Positions 1 to 11,561 of a stretch of DNA of 64,000 nt are shown one piece after another (the stretch's first letter is position 1; each line of letters opens with the position of its first letter). Below the pieces are notes generated by a model that was not told the origin of the DNA, ran no database searches, and was given only the letters and a program-made list of their open reading frames with translations. Made by a program: the position numbers and the translations under genes. This DNA is from Acidobacteriaceae bacterium TAA 166 (GTDB taxonomy: Bacteria > Acidobacteriota > Terriglobia > Terriglobales > Acidobacteriaceae): positions 1,054,001 through 1,118,000 of the forward strand of contig ATWD01000001.1 of NCBI GenBank assembly GCA_000421065.1, written 5' to 3'.

Positions 1-3107
<3,107 letters not shown>

Positions 3108-3159
3108 GCGCTATTTTAGCGCGGATCTGTTCGATCTTTGTTCGCCAAGGACTTAAGAG

Positions 3160-3216
3160 CATGCGTTGCCGCGCGGGCGCCCTGCGCGTGGACCCGGCCG
3201 ACAGGCCAAAAGCCTT
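3160..3216. repeat. Dispersed palindromic element, short copy A
   Basis: Contains GTTGCCGCGCGGGCG, CTGCGCGTGG and GGCCGACAGGCC, the same ordered blocks as the other copies in this window (for example 26045-26100). It lies between the convergent-looking end of kdsC and the start of the helicase. Confidence 0.7.
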
Positions 3217-3222
3217 TGCTTG

Positions 3223-3804
3223 CTACATATTTCCTACGCCGACGTCAGCGATCTCAGCGGCCTTATTGTCCTCATCCAGATACTGTTCGATCACACGCTC
3301 CAGGCTTCCCTGCGCGCCCAGGATGAAGTCGATTGCATCGCGGCCGGCACCATGGCCTCCGGGATTCGGAGTGACGTAATGCGCCACGGACTTGACCTGA
3401 AGCCTCGCGTTGGCGGTCGCGATGGCCAGGCCGCACCTCCGCATCACCGGAAGATCGATGATGTCGTCGCCGACGTAGCAGAGCTCTTCGAGCGAGGCTC
3501 CCGTCTTCTCGAGGATCTCGAGGGCGGCGTGCATCTTATGCGCCTGCCCCTGGTAGACGAACTCGAGCTTCAGGTCGCGGGCACGAATCGCCACGGTCTG
3601 CGAGTTGCGCTTGGTGATGATGCCGATGCGCAGGCCGCCCAGGCGTCCCAGAGTGATGCCCAGGCCATCGTGGGCGGAGAAGCCCTTCGATTCGATTCCC
3701 TTGCCATCGGAACCGGGAACGACGAAGATCTGTCCGTCGGTGAGAACACCATCCACGTCGAAGATAAGAACTTTGATCTTTTGCGCGCGAGCTTCAGCAG
3801 TCAT
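3223..3804 (-). CDS. kdsC: 3-deoxy-D-manno-octulosonate-8-phosphate phosphatase (KdsC)
   Basis: HAD-superfamily phosphatase that removes the phosphate from Kdo-8-P in the cytoplasm, a step in making Kdo for lipopolysaccharide. HAD motif I is DVDGVLTD near the N-terminus, motif II lies around IITKRNS, and the motif IV acidic loop is GDDIIDLPVM. A length near 193 residues and the absence of a cap domain fit the KdsC/YrbI group. An in-frame ATG 12 bases upstream (3816) is possible; I prefer 3804 (MTAEARAQKIK) because family N-termini are short, but neither has a clear Shine-Dalgarno. No other Kdo gene is adjacent. The product implies an outer membrane with Kdo-containing lipid A. Confidence 0.9.
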   Translation of the reverse strand: MTAEARAQKIKVLIFDVDGVLTDGQIFVVPGSDGKGIESKGFSAHDGLGITLGRLGGLRIGIITKRNSQTVAIRARDLKLEFVYQGQAHKMHAALEILEKTGASLEELCYVGDDIIDLPVMRRCGLAIATANARLQVKSVAHYVTPNPGGHGAGRDAIDFILGAQGSLERVIEQYLDEDNKAAEIADVGVGNM

Positions 3805-3876
3805 GCTGAAGATCATAACGTGAGCGAAGGCGCGGCAGGATGAACCCTTACCGCGCCTCCGGAAGCGAAGCTGCGT

Positions 3877-4188
3877 TTAGCGCCAGCGTCCCTGAATCCA
3901 GACCCAGCCACGCGGCGTCTGGCGCCAGTGTCCGGGGTACCAGCGGTAGCCCGCGTGCGGCGGACGAACGTAGCTGCCGGGCACCCAGACGTAGCGGCCA
4001 CCGTACCAGCGATAGTAGCCGCCGCGCCAGGCCCAGTTCGGATGTGCCTGAGGAATCGGAGGAATCACCTCTCGCGGAGGGGGTGGAGGAGCCGCGCGAG
4101 GGGAAGCATATGGCGGTGGCGGCTGGGCATGGGCGGTTGCAATCGTAAGGACAAAGGTACAGGCTGCTGCCGAAAGAACTCTCTTCAT
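3877..4188 (-). CDS. Secreted YXWGXW-repeat protein
   Basis: Small exported protein of about 103 residues. A signal peptide (MKRVLSAAACTF...ATAHA) is followed by a proline-rich linker and then a repeated aromatic/glycine segment (WRGGYYRWYGGRYVWVPGSY, RWYPGHWR, WVWIQGRWR), the hallmark of YXWGXW-repeat (BcpO-type) proteins. The function of the family is unknown; a periplasmic or outer-membrane surface role is inferred. The ATG at 4188 is chosen over an upstream in-frame ATG (4209) because GAGGGAG sits just before it and it begins a standard signal peptide. Confidence 0.75.
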   Translation of the reverse strand: MKRVLSAAACTFVLTIATAHAQPPPPYASPRAAPPPPPREVIPPIPQAHPNWAWRGGYYRWYGGRYVWVPGSYVRPPHAGYRWYPGHWRQTPRGWVWIQGRWR

Positions 4189-4290
4189 CGTTTTTGCTCC
4201 CTGCCACAATCAACCCAGTTCCAGCCGCGAGGACGCGGCCCGGCACCGGACAGAGTTACAAGTTCTGCTTCGTGGGAGATATCTCCGTCT

Positions 4291-4521
4291 TCAACGCCCG
4301 CGATTCTTTGACATGAAACGGTGTGAGCAATCGAGACACTTCCAGGGGTAGTAGCCGAAACGGATCCAGAACACTCGTTGCAGAAGTGTTCTGCGATGCG
4401 CGCGCGCCGTGCGAAAGCCTCCGCATCGCTCACAGGCAATGGAGGAGAACGAGGAGGATCGCCGGGATTTCGTGGGGGAGGCGGGGCCGGTTTGTGCAAT
4501 CGATGGGGAGTGTGTAGACAT
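4291..4521 (-). CDS. Small zinc-ribbon protein
   Basis: A 76-residue basic protein with two CxxC pairs: CERCGG near residue 30 and KCLDCSHRF near residue 61, separated by an aromatic stretch (RIRFGYYPW equivalent). This spacing is typical of a zinc ribbon, seen in many short acidobacterial hypothetical proteins. No catalytic domain is visible and no function is assigned. It is followed on the same strand by the YXWGXW protein after about 100 bases. The start is uncertain. Confidence 0.5.
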   Translation of the reverse strand: MSTHSPSIAQTGPASPTKSRRSSSFSSIACERCGGFRTARAHRRTLLQRVFWIRFGYYPWKCLDCSHRFMSKNRGR

Positions 4522-4636
4522 GAAGGTTCAACCTCAAGGCCGGAGGTTTAAAAGACAAAGCTAATAGCTACGACTTTTTAGCATAATAAATGCACACCGC
4601 GAAAGCCCCAAAACCTTCCGACAGTCCTGCCAGGAA

Positions 4637-6337
4637 TCAGAGGAGCTTCAGGGAGACGATCTCGGCGGGGTCTTCTTCCTCGAAGACCAGGTTCTCCGAC
4701 CGCACCCGGGATCCTCCGAACCGATGCAGAGCCATGAGGAGGACGCACATCGAGAGAATCGCCAGAAACAAGCCGAAGCGGTCGTTCAGCAGGCGATCTT
4801 CAAACGCGGCAATGTCGCGAAGCCAGGAAGCCACGAAGAAAAATCCCACCCAGAAGACGAAGTGCAGCTTTCCTTTGCCGGGAAGATAAGAGCAGGTGAA
4901 AGGAATCTTGCGAAAGGTCGACAGGCACAACTCGACCAGCGTGGCGCCTAAGAGTGCCATCACCACGAGATGGGCAGGAACCCTCCACGGAGAGAGGACT
5001 GGAAGAGACAGGCACGCAAGTACGGCGAGGACCGGCATCACCGCGAGCAGCAGCCAGGAGAGCCGGATCGCGCTCTGATACTGCGAGGCCGGCCGTATCT
5101 GGGTGGTGCGGAAGACCCAGTTGGCTCGAAGGGTGATGGGGATCGAGACCACCACTCGCAGGGCGAGAACCGCCAGGATCATCATGAGGATGCTCGCGAA
5201 GAGGACGATCGTCTCCAGGCTCGCGTCTGCGTGCATCTGTCCAAGGGTTTTTCCGGCCAGCATCGATTTGCTGAAGCCGATCACAATCGCCAGGCCCATC
5301 CCCAGATAGAAGCTGAGGATCATGCGATGCTGCCGGCTGCGAAGCAGCGTGCGCAGACTGAACAACGCCACTGCGCTCCGCACCGAGCTTCCCAGGCGAA
5401 GCGAGCGACCAGAACGCTCGCCCGGAAGAATCTCCGGCTGCTCCACGATCTTCGGCAGAATGCGATAGTACGACAACAGAAGAGCGGCCGCCGCTCCGGA
5501 CAACATCCAAGCAAGGCCCAGCCAGGCCCGTTTCGCCAGAGACTGGAGCGCAGGGTGCATCGATCCGTCCAGCTGATGAAAGAGCCCGAGAAACCAGTAC
5601 GAGGGCAGCCAGGCCAGCAGGCGCTGATTCTCAGGAGCCGCTAAAGCCTGGGGGCTGGATAACGACGGCTCGACGAAATAGACGCTTAGCAGAAGGCAGA
5701 GTACAACCGCTTGCAGAAGTGCGGAGAGGCGTAGAAAGATCTGGCGCGGCAACAGGTTCTCCGCCAGCCCCTGGATCGCAAGTATCGCAAAGACGAAGAA
5801 CGCTCCTCCCAGAAAGATCGTGATCCAGTAGGCGAAGACCGCCCGGAACACCGCCTCCATTCCTCCCTTGCCCATGGCAAAGACCAGCGACCACGCGAAG
5901 CCCGAGAAGAGATTGAGAGCGATCACGGCCAGCGCCGGTCCAGCGAAGAGAGCGGAGATCTTGGCCAGAAATAAGGTGGAGGATCGAACAGGCAGGGGAG
6001 CCAGAATCAAAACATCTCTCTTATCTGGAAAGCTCGCATCCCAGCTCAGCACGGCGATCAATCCTGCAATCGTCACCGCTGTCTCAATGAAAAAGTGTTC
6101 GACCATCCATTCAGAGGAGATGGGAAGAGGCCGTGACGTGAGCCTCCGTCCGCCTGCGATCAACAGCGCCGGAAAGCTGACGAGAAAGCTAATGGTCAGC
6201 AGGATCGATCCGAAATGGCCCATCAGCCTCTCCGGATCGCCGTCTGTAGACAGGATCTCGAGATCGATGACGCGCAGAAGGAAGACGCGATAGAGCACGC
6301 GGAACTGAAAGAGGGTCGAGCGCCAGTCTTCATGCAT
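4637..6337 (-). CDS. ABC exporter permease, large polytopic membrane protein
   Basis: A 566-residue protein with roughly ten to twelve hydrophobic segments spread over its length (for example around 40-60, 85-105, 130-185, 200-225, 270-295, 335-360, 375-405, 430-490). It overlaps the start of the ATP-binding gene by 8 bases (6330-6337), so the two are translationally coupled and form one transporter. The internal duplication-like layout resembles ABC-2 type permeases. The substrate cannot be read from the sequence. The ATPase is transcribed first and the permease second. Confidence 0.7.
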   Translation of the reverse strand: MHEDWRSTLFQFRVLYRVFLLRVIDLEILSTDGDPERLMGHFGSILLTISFLVSFPALLIAGGRRLTSRPLPISSEWMVEHFFIETAVTIAGLIAVLSWDASFPDKRDVLILAPLPVRSSTLFLAKISALFAGPALAVIALNLFSGFAWSLVFAMGKGGMEAVFRAVFAYWITIFLGGAFFVFAILAIQGLAENLLPRQIFLRLSALLQAVVLCLLLSVYFVEPSLSSPQALAAPENQRLLAWLPSYWFLGLFHQLDGSMHPALQSLAKRAWLGLAWMLSGAAAALLLSYYRILPKIVEQPEILPGERSGRSLRLGSSVRSAVALFSLRTLLRSRQHRMILSFYLGMGLAIVIGFSKSMLAGKTLGQMHADASLETIVLFASILMMILAVLALRVVVSIPITLRANWVFRTTQIRPASQYQSAIRLSWLLLAVMPVLAVLACLSLPVLSPWRVPAHLVVMALLGATLVELCLSTFRKIPFTCSYLPGKGKLHFVFWVGFFFVASWLRDIAAFEDRLLNDRFGLFLAILSMCVLLMALHRFGGSRVRSENLVFEEEDPAEIVSLKLL

Positions 6338-7094
6338 GGATCAGGTCCACGATCTCCCTGGAGACGGAGACGAAGTCATGCTCGACCGCGAGCTGAGAGA
6401 AGATGCCTTCGAGGGTCGGCAGCTCCATCAACGTTCTGAGGTGCTCGATGGAATCATCGGCCACGACCTTGCCCCGGTGCAGGATCACGACGTGTGAACA
6501 GATGCGCTCCACCGTCTCTAGCTCATGCGAGCTGAAAAGCACCACCTTGCCGCGATGGGCGAGCTCTTCGATCAGGCTACGCAGGATCAGCGATGAGCCC
6601 ACGTCGAGTCCGGAGAAGGGCTCGTCAAGCAGGATGAGCTCCGGGTTGTGCATCAACGCCGCCGAGAGAAGAATCTTCTGGCGCATGCCCTTCGAATAGG
6701 ACGACATGGGAACGTCCCGGTCGGAGTGCAGGCCGAAGAGACGCAGCAGCCCATGAATGCGCGAGGCAATGGTGGCGCGGTCCAGACCGCGCAGCTGCGC
6801 CACCATCGCCAGATACTCCATGCCACTGAGATGGGTATACAGGTAAGGCTCCTCGGGCACGTAGCCCACGCGCTGGCGATACTCCATCGGACGCTCGTGA
6901 ATCGAGTTGCCCTGAAAGAGGACGTCGCCGGAGCTCGGTTCGATCAGCCCCATGATCATCTTCATGGTGGTCGATTTGCCGGAGCCGTTCGGCCCCAGGT
7001 ATCCGGTGATCTCACCGGCGCGCGCGATAAAACTGACGCCCTCGACGACGGGAATACTGGAGTAACGCTTATGAATATTGCGAAGTTCAAGCAT
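6330..7094 (-). CDS. ABC transporter ATP-binding protein
   Basis: A 254-residue nucleotide-binding subunit of an ABC-2-type exporter. Walker A GPNGSGKST lies near residue 34-42, the Q-loop region near VGYVPEEPYLY, the signature motif is SYSKGMRQK, Walker B is LILLDEPFSGLD, and the switch histidine lies in LFSSHELE. The signature form SYSKGMRQK is typical of the ABC-2 exporter ATPase group (NatA/CcmA-like). It is immediately upstream of and overlaps the permease gene. An intergenic stretch of 149 bases separates it from the MFS gene, so it probably has its own promoter. Confidence 0.9.
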   Translation of the reverse strand: MLELRNIHKRYSSIPVVEGVSFIARAGEITGYLGPNGSGKSTTMKMIMGLIEPSSGDVLFQGNSIHERPMEYRQRVGYVPEEPYLYTHLSGMEYLAMVAQLRGLDRATIASRIHGLLRLFGLHSDRDVPMSSYSKGMRQKILLSAALMHNPELILLDEPFSGLDVGSSLILRSLIEELAHRGKVVLFSSHELETVERICSHVVILHRGKVVADDSIEHLRTLMELPTLEGIFSQLAVEHDFVSVSREIVDLIHA

Positions 7095-7243
7095 CTTGGC
7101 CTCTCGCCGCCGCCCCGGAGTTTTAGGAGCTTTCCGTAAGCGGTTTACATGTCGGAGTTCGACTATATCGAAATCCGACCACGCGAGACAAGGAATATTT
7201 TTCAGCGATGGATTAAAGCTTTATCGGAGAGAACTCCGCAGCA

Positions 7244-8503
7244 TCAGTGCATCACGACCAGGTCCTGCTCTTCGTTTTCGACGATGTGCGGGATGGCTCT
7301 TCTACCTATCAACAGAATCGCCAGCGCGACCAGTGCGGTTGAAGAGAGCAGCAATACGACGGAGTTTGCGCCCAGCACAGCGATGCCCATCGAAATCAGT
7401 GCTCCGGTACCGTTCTGCAGGCAGCCCAGCAGAGCCGACGCCCGCCCCGCATGACTCGAATACGGCGCCAGAGCAAGCGCCGCCGAGTTCGGAAAGGTCA
7501 GGCCGATGGAGGCGAGGAAGATGAAAAACAGCAACATCGTCACCTTCAGGCCGACGATGTGGGCCTGAAGGCCCGCGAAGAAGATGGCGCCCGTCAAGAC
7601 CTGCAGAATCAGGGCGGCAAGAAAGATCTGCTGGCTCGAGAACTTCTTCAGCAGGAAGATGTTGATCTGGTTGCCTCCGATGAAGCCCATCACCAGCACG
7701 GCGAAGATAATGCCGAAGGTCTTGGTGCCCACGTGGAACCCTTCCATGAAAAGGATGGATGAGCCGGACACGAAACCTAGGAGCCCGGCGAAGGAGAAGC
7801 CGCCGGCCAGGGTGTAGGTGAGGAACTGCGGGTCTTTGAAGATGGTCCAGAAGCTTCGTGCCATCGGTCCGGGCTTGAGCGAGACGGTCGGGTCGGGCTG
7901 GTGGCCTTCGGGGAGGAAGAAGAAGGTGACGGCGAGAACCACGGTTGCGATCGTGGCCAGCATGAGAAAGATCCAGCGCCAGCCGAAGGCAGCGATCAGC
8001 AGGCTTCCGATCGTCGGGGCCAGCAGGGGTGAGACGCCGATCATCAGGAAGAGGAGGGAGAAGATCTTCGCGCTTTCCTTGACGGGGAAGAAGTCGCGGA
8101 CCATCGCGATCGCGCCGACCTGCGCGACGCAGCCTCCGAGCGCCTCGAGGAAGCGGAGGGCGACGAGCGCGCGCAGGCTGGGGGCGGAGGCGCAGCCGAT
8201 GGAGCAGAGGATATAGACTGCGAGGCCGACGTAGAGCGGGCGCTTGCGGCCGTAGCGGTCGAGCAGCGGGCCGTAGAGCATCTGGCCAAGAGCGAAGCCT
8301 ATGAAGTAGGTGGAAAGCGAGAAGGAGATCTCGGCCGTGGTGGTGTGGTATTCCTTCGCGATGGTGGAGAAGGCGGGCAGGTACATGTCCACGGCGAACG
8401 GGGTGACGACGCAGAGCGCGCCGAGCAGGACGATGATCCAGCTGCCGTGCAGTCTGCCGGCTGGGGGCGCTGTGTTCTGCTTGTGCTGCTCAGGATGAGA
8501 CAT
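7244..8503 (-). CDS. Bcr/CflA-family drug-efflux MFS transporter
   Basis: A 419-residue inner-membrane proton antiporter with twelve predicted helices. The sequence has the MFS motif A-like LDRYGRKRPL after helix 2, an early MYLPAF motif in helix 1, and an N-terminal half typical of the Bcr/CflA (DHA1) group, whose members expel bicyclomycin, chloramphenicol or other small molecules. GGAGCAG lies before the ATG. The upstream region carries two inverted repeats (8549-8570 and 8606-8626) that may bind a repressor, but no regulator gene is adjacent. The exact substrate is unknown. Confidence 0.85.
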   Translation of the reverse strand: MSHPEQHKQNTAPPAGRLHGSWIIVLLGALCVVTPFAVDMYLPAFSTIAKEYHTTTAEISFSLSTYFIGFALGQMLYGPLLDRYGRKRPLYVGLAVYILCSIGCASAPSLRALVALRFLEALGGCVAQVGAIAMVRDFFPVKESAKIFSLLFLMIGVSPLLAPTIGSLLIAAFGWRWIFLMLATIATVVLAVTFFFLPEGHQPDPTVSLKPGPMARSFWTIFKDPQFLTYTLAGGFSFAGLLGFVSGSSILFMEGFHVGTKTFGIIFAVLVMGFIGGNQINIFLLKKFSSQQIFLAALILQVLTGAIFFAGLQAHIVGLKVTMLLFFIFLASIGLTFPNSAALALAPYSSHAGRASALLGCLQNGTGALISMGIAVLGANSVVLLLSSTALVALAILLIGRRAIPHIVENEEQDLVVMH

Positions 8504-8548
8504 CAGTGACTGCTCCGAGGGGAGGCCCCCCTCTGTATTAGTTGCGCA

Positions 8549-8626
8549 AAGTCTTCTATCGAAAAGACTTAAGGGCAGACTTTAGATGCAAAGTATAGAT
8601 AATAAAATACTTGCCGGTAAAGTATT
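8549..8626. promoter_or_regulatory. Two inverted repeats upstream of the MFS gene (candidate operators)
   Basis: AAGTCTT (8549-8555) and AAGACTT (8564-8570) form a 7-8-7 dyad. AATACTT (8606-8612) and AAGTATT (8620-8626) form a 7-7-7 dyad, with a further AAGTAT half-site at 8591-8596. They lie 46-123 bases upstream of the start at 8503, in an AT-rich stretch. A regulatory role is inferred only from position and symmetry. Confidence 0.4.
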
Positions 8627-9095
8627 GATTTTGCTTGAGTTGAATTGGGACCCTTCGCTCCGGGTCCTTTGTCCTGCTTCTAGGATAGATGATCCGAAGG
8701 GGTCAATCGGCACTTAAAATCGCTTCTGTTTTCAGCAGGATGAACGATTTGCGGACTTGACAGGCCTTTTGTTTCTCCAAAAATTGATCGGAACGGACCA
8801 AAGACGCAGATCCTTCGACTTCGGTTGCGCCTTCGCTCAGGATGACACCTTCTTAATTCTAAGAGGCGTATGGGCACACTTATTTTAAGAGGCTAGAGCA
8901 CACTTAGGAGGTGTATGGGCACACGGCGCCTGGGAGGAAGCAGGCGGCATTCTCTCCGGGAGGGCTTCGGTTTTCGTTTTGCCTGCCTCTGAGATTCCCG
9001 TCTTTGGGATTCTCGTCTCTGAAATTTCTGCCTCTTGGATTTCTGCCTTTGGGATTTGGAGGGCCTGAGAGATACCCCTCCCTTTGGGCTTTGGT
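8627..9095. other. Gene-free stretch with hairpin, dispersed repeat and tandem repeat
   Basis: No convincing gene. GGACCC/GGGTCC form a small hairpin near 8648-8667. At 8808-8850 lies a sequence resembling the dispersed acidobacterial repeat whose core is GATCCTTCGACTTCG...CGCTCAGGATGACA, here with a short insertion; short open frames through it are not taken as genes. A 15-bp tandem repeat follows at 8986-9060. Confidence 0.6.
8986..9060. repeat. 15-bp tandem repeat, five copies
   Basis: Five successive 15-base units at 8986, 9001, 9016, 9031 and 9046, consensus near CCTTTGGGATTTCTG, diverged but exactly in register. In one plus-strand frame the units read as LPLGF-like pentapeptides, but no convincing start or gene context supports translation. 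Confidence 0.75.
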
Positions 9096-10310
9096 CTAGT
9101 CGTGCATGCCTTTGCGGTCGGGCTGGAAGTGGGGGAAGCTGGGGCCGGTGGTGGGGGCGGGGTCGCGGTCGGGAAGGATCTGCTTCCAGATGCGGAGGTA
9201 GTTGCCCCCGGCGATCATGCGGATGTGGTCGTCGGTGAAGCCGCGGTCGGAGAGCAGGGTGAGGAAGGTCTCCCAGTGCTGACGGATGGTCTGGGCCTCG
9301 ACTCCGGTGAACTTTTTGGAGGGACCGTAGCCGGGGATGGTGTGGGGGTCGGGGTTGTCGACGTCGTGGCCGAGCCAGCCGATGCCGATGTGTTCGGGGC
9401 CGATCTTTTTGGCGAGGTACTCGATCTCGTCGACGAGCTGCTTGTAGCCGAAGAGGTCGGCGATGTAGCGGACGCCAACGATGCCGCCGGTCCTGGCGAC
9501 GGCATGAATCTCTTCGTCGGTGAGCTCGATGGGGGAGTCGAGGAAGGGGCGGACGTTCTGGTGGGTGGAGACGATGGGCTTAGTGGAGATCTCGCAGACC
9601 TGCAGGAGGCCGGCTCCGGAGAGGTGGGAGACGCCGACCATCATGCCGAGGGCGTTCATCTCCTTGACGACGGCGACGCCGAACTCGGAGAGAGGCTGGC
9701 CGGTGTGACCTTCGCCGACGCCCTGGCCGAGCAGGTTGCGGGCGTTGTGGGTGAGCTGGAGGCCGCGCATGCCGAGGCGGAAGAACTGACGGAGGAGGGC
9801 CATGTAGCGCTCGGGGTTGTAGCCGGGCTCGGGCTCGTTGTCCTGGAGGGAGGCACCGCCTTCCATATCGAGGAAGATCTGGACGTGGCCGGGGGTGGGT
9901 CCGGTGGGGAGGTCCTGCTTGGAGCGGAGGATGGAGACCTTGCCGTTGGTCTCTTCGACGCCGGTGAGGAGCATGTCGAGGGTTCGCATGGAGCCTTCGA
10001 AGAGGGGGTCGAGACCGCCGCGCTCGGCGATGGAGTCTCCACCGCAGGGAACGATGGCGACGGTGTATCCGGCGTCGATGAGGCGGGGAGCGATGAAGTC
10101 GCGGAGTGGGCTCCACTGCTTGGGGTCCTTGAGAGCGAGGCGGGCATTAAACTCCCAGATGTCTCGATGGCCTTCGACGATGACGAAGTCGTTGGGGTTC
10201 TTTTGTGCGGCGTAGAGGGGTTGCGGGAGAAGGCCGCTGAGGGTGGCGCTGCCGAGGAGGGCGCTGGATTGAGCGAGGAAGCTTCGGCGGGTGGTGGGCA
10301 TAGAGGCCAT
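9096..10310 (-). CDS. Tat-exported membrane dipeptidase (renal dipeptidase family, M19)
   Basis: Zinc dipeptidase of the amidohydrolase fold. The N-terminus carries a Tat signal (TTRRSFLAQ followed by a hydrophobic stretch and PQPLYAAQK), so it should be folded in the cytoplasm and exported to the periplasm. After it come EGHRDIWEFN (family usual HxD metal-binding motif), the FLDMEGG segment with the bridging glutamate, QLTHNARN, VGVSHLS, VSTHQNVRPF and HIGIGWLGHD. About 404 residues from the chosen ATG at 10310; an ATG at 10301 is equally possible. A longer frame upstream is rejected because it runs through Arg/Pro-rich sequence ahead of a clean Tat signal. Probable role: cleavage of dipeptides in nutrient scavenging. 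Confidence 0.87.
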   Translation of the reverse strand: MASMPTTRRSFLAQSSALLGSATLSGLLPQPLYAAQKNPNDFVIVEGHRDIWEFNARLALKDPKQWSPLRDFIAPRLIDAGYTVAIVPCGGDSIAERGGLDPLFEGSMRTLDMLLTGVEETNGKVSILRSKQDLPTGPTPGHVQIFLDMEGGASLQDNEPEPGYNPERYMALLRQFFRLGMRGLQLTHNARNLLGQGVGEGHTGQPLSEFGVAVVKEMNALGMMVGVSHLSGAGLLQVCEISTKPIVSTHQNVRPFLDSPIELTDEEIHAVARTGGIVGVRYIADLFGYKQLVDEIEYLAKKIGPEHIGIGWLGHDVDNPDPHTIPGYGPSKKFTGVEAQTIRQHWETFLTLLSDRGFTDDHIRMIAGGNYLRIWKQILPDRDPAPTTGPSFPHFQPDRKGMHD

Positions 10311-10366
10311 GCTAGCCGACGGAGGAGAGGCTGCGTATAGGTGAAATGTTGTAGAGGGAGTGGATT

Positions 10367-10843
10367 TCAGGGCCGCATGCGGGTGGCTGCGTCGCGGAGG
10401 TGGCCGGTGGCGGGCTCGTGGGAGCCGGCCCGGGCGAGGCCGTAGCGGGGCATGTTGGCGTAGATGCATTCAGACTGGCCGGCGGCGATCTGATAGGTCT
10501 CGTGCCAGATCCCGACGGTGCCGTCAGCGTTACCGACGCTCTGGTTGAAGGCCTTCCAGGCGGGGAGGTGATTGGCATCGCGGGCGTGGGCGTAGGCGAG
10601 GAGCTGGTCGAAGGTGCTCCAGTACTGGATGACGGTGGCTCCACGCGGCGCGAGGCTGGTCTCGGAGCCGAGGAAGCCTAAGGCGGGGTTGGCGTAGAGC
10701 TCCTGGAGCATGGGTCTCATGGCGCGGGCGGTGGGAAGCCACTTGTGGATGGCATAGAGGCGGTTGATGCGGAAGCCGATGAGGAAGACGACGAAGGGGC
10801 CTTCGATGAGGGAGGTGTAACGGCCTGGGTAGAGGGTGGCCAT
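10367..10843 (-). CDS. DUF4188 family protein
   Basis: A 158-residue protein matching the DUF4188 pattern as I know it: PGRYTS, then EGPFVVFLIGFRINRL, HKWLPTARAM, MLQELYANP and QYWSTFDQLLAYA. Family members are annotated as DUF4188 or monooxygenase-like (ferredoxin-like alpha/beta fold) with no proven activity. The ATG at 10843 (MATLYPGRYTS) is chosen because the frame upstream runs directly through the large intergenic palindrome at 10898-10942 and is unlikely to be protein. It follows the dipeptidase gene on the same strand with a gap of about 56 bases. Confidence 0.8.
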   Translation of the reverse strand: MATLYPGRYTSLIEGPFVVFLIGFRINRLYAIHKWLPTARAMRPMLQELYANPALGFLGSETSLAPRGATVIQYWSTFDQLLAYAHARDANHLPAWKAFNQSVGNADGTVGIWHETYQIAAGQSECIYANMPRYGLARAGSHEPATGHLRDAATRMRP

Positions 10844-10886
10844 ATGGGGGAAGGATAGCGCGGGATTGTGGGGATGAAAAGCGGTT

Positions 10887-10942
10887 CGAGCTTCGCTCGA
10901 ATGCCCCATCTTCGTCGCTTCGCGACGAAGATGGGGCATTCG
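10887..10942. repeat. Long perfect palindrome (REP-like element)
   Basis: Arms of 21 bases at 10898-10918 and 10922-10942 are perfectly complementary around a TTC loop, core GCCCCATCTTCGTCGC / GCGACGAAGATGGGGC. A smaller hairpin, CGAGCTTCGCTCG, directly precedes it. The element sits between the DUF4188 gene and the toxin gene. It has no T-tract on either side, so it is more REP-like than a classic terminator. Confidence 0.8.
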
Positions 10943-10983
10943 GTCTATGGCGGGATCAGATGTGGACTGCCCTCTGCTCCACG

Positions 10984-11292
10984 CTAAATTTGTCGTGTCC
11001 CGAAAGTGTGTCTTATGTCTCGTGCTCCATGCAAGATCGCGTGAATCATGATTGGAGAGACGTCTCGCTGGTAGATCACGAGATAGGGATAGACCGGGAA
11101 GAAGACTACCGGCCGTGCAGTGAGATCGGAGCGGCGGTGTCCGAGGCCAGGGTTGGTGGCGAGATCTTCAAAACAAGCGAAGAGCTTCTGCTCGACTCGT
11201 TGAGCGACCTGCTCGCCGACTTCCATGGCGAGATATACCATGATTTCCCGAAGATCCTCCACTGCGGAGGAGGTCAGGGCGTAGCGGCTCAT
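10984..11292 (-). CDS. parE: RelE/ParE-family toxin
   Basis: A 102-residue type II toxin. Features are the N-terminal helical hairpin with LTSSAVEDLREIMVYLA, the central NPGLGHRRSDLT turn, the beta strand VVFFPVYPYLVIYQ, and the terminal IHAILHGARDI with the conserved basic residue. ParE members of this fold poison DNA gyrase, RelE members cut mRNA; the NPGLGHRR segment and the pairing with a ParD-like antitoxin favour the ParE type. Its ATG overlaps the antitoxin stop as ATGA (11289-11292), so both are made from one message, antitoxin first. Confidence 0.87.
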   Translation of the reverse strand: MSRYALTSSAVEDLREIMVYLAMEVGEQVAQRVEQKLFACFEDLATNPGLGHRRSDLTARPVVFFPVYPYLVIYQRDVSPIMIHAILHGARDIRHTFGTRQI

Positions 11293-11552
11293 TTACTGGC
11301 GATACGTGTTTGCCGGTCCCGCTCAAGGATGCGGCGAGCCTCTTCCGGAGTGTGAACCTGGCCGCTCTCGGCCTGTGCGAAGCTCTCGTCGAGGCGCTGG
11401 TTGATGACTTCCTTATTGCGAAGGAGCCATTCCTGCTCGGCTTCGAGGAGAGCGACGGCGCGGGCGATGACCTCAGCCGGATCGCGATAGTGGCCGAGAT
11501 CGATCTCGCGCTGGATACGCTGCTCGGTGGCGGGATCGAGGGTGAGGTTCAT
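11289..11552 (-). CDS. parD: ParD-like ribbon-helix-helix antitoxin
   Basis: An 87-residue antitoxin. The N-terminus (MNLTLDPATEQRIQREI, then GHYRDPAEVIARAV) fits the beta strand plus two helices of a ribbon-helix-helix DNA-binding domain; the C-terminal half is charged and helical (LLRNKEVINQRLDES...RRILERDRQ), as expected for the toxin-binding tail. The ATG at 11552 is preferred over an in-frame start at 11744 because the upstream part would run through the operator palindrome and a repeat. It lies 10 bases downstream of a perfect inverted repeat, fitting autorepression by the complex. Confidence 0.87.
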   Translation of the reverse strand: MNLTLDPATEQRIQREIDLGHYRDPAEVIARAVALLEAEQEWLLRNKEVINQRLDESFAQAESGQVHTPEEARRILERDRQTRIASK

Positions 11553-11561
11553 GAGGAAAGT

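Noticed and set aside
8680..8877. Short open frame reading CHPERRRNRSRRI
   Set aside because: This reading is typical of a translated dispersed intergenic repeat, not a gene.
9084..10340. A 418-codon open frame on the plus strand across the dipeptidase gene
   Set aside because: It is antisense to the Tat-exported dipeptidase, which has all family motifs. The composition (Gly/Val/Glu-rich) is that of a shadow frame.
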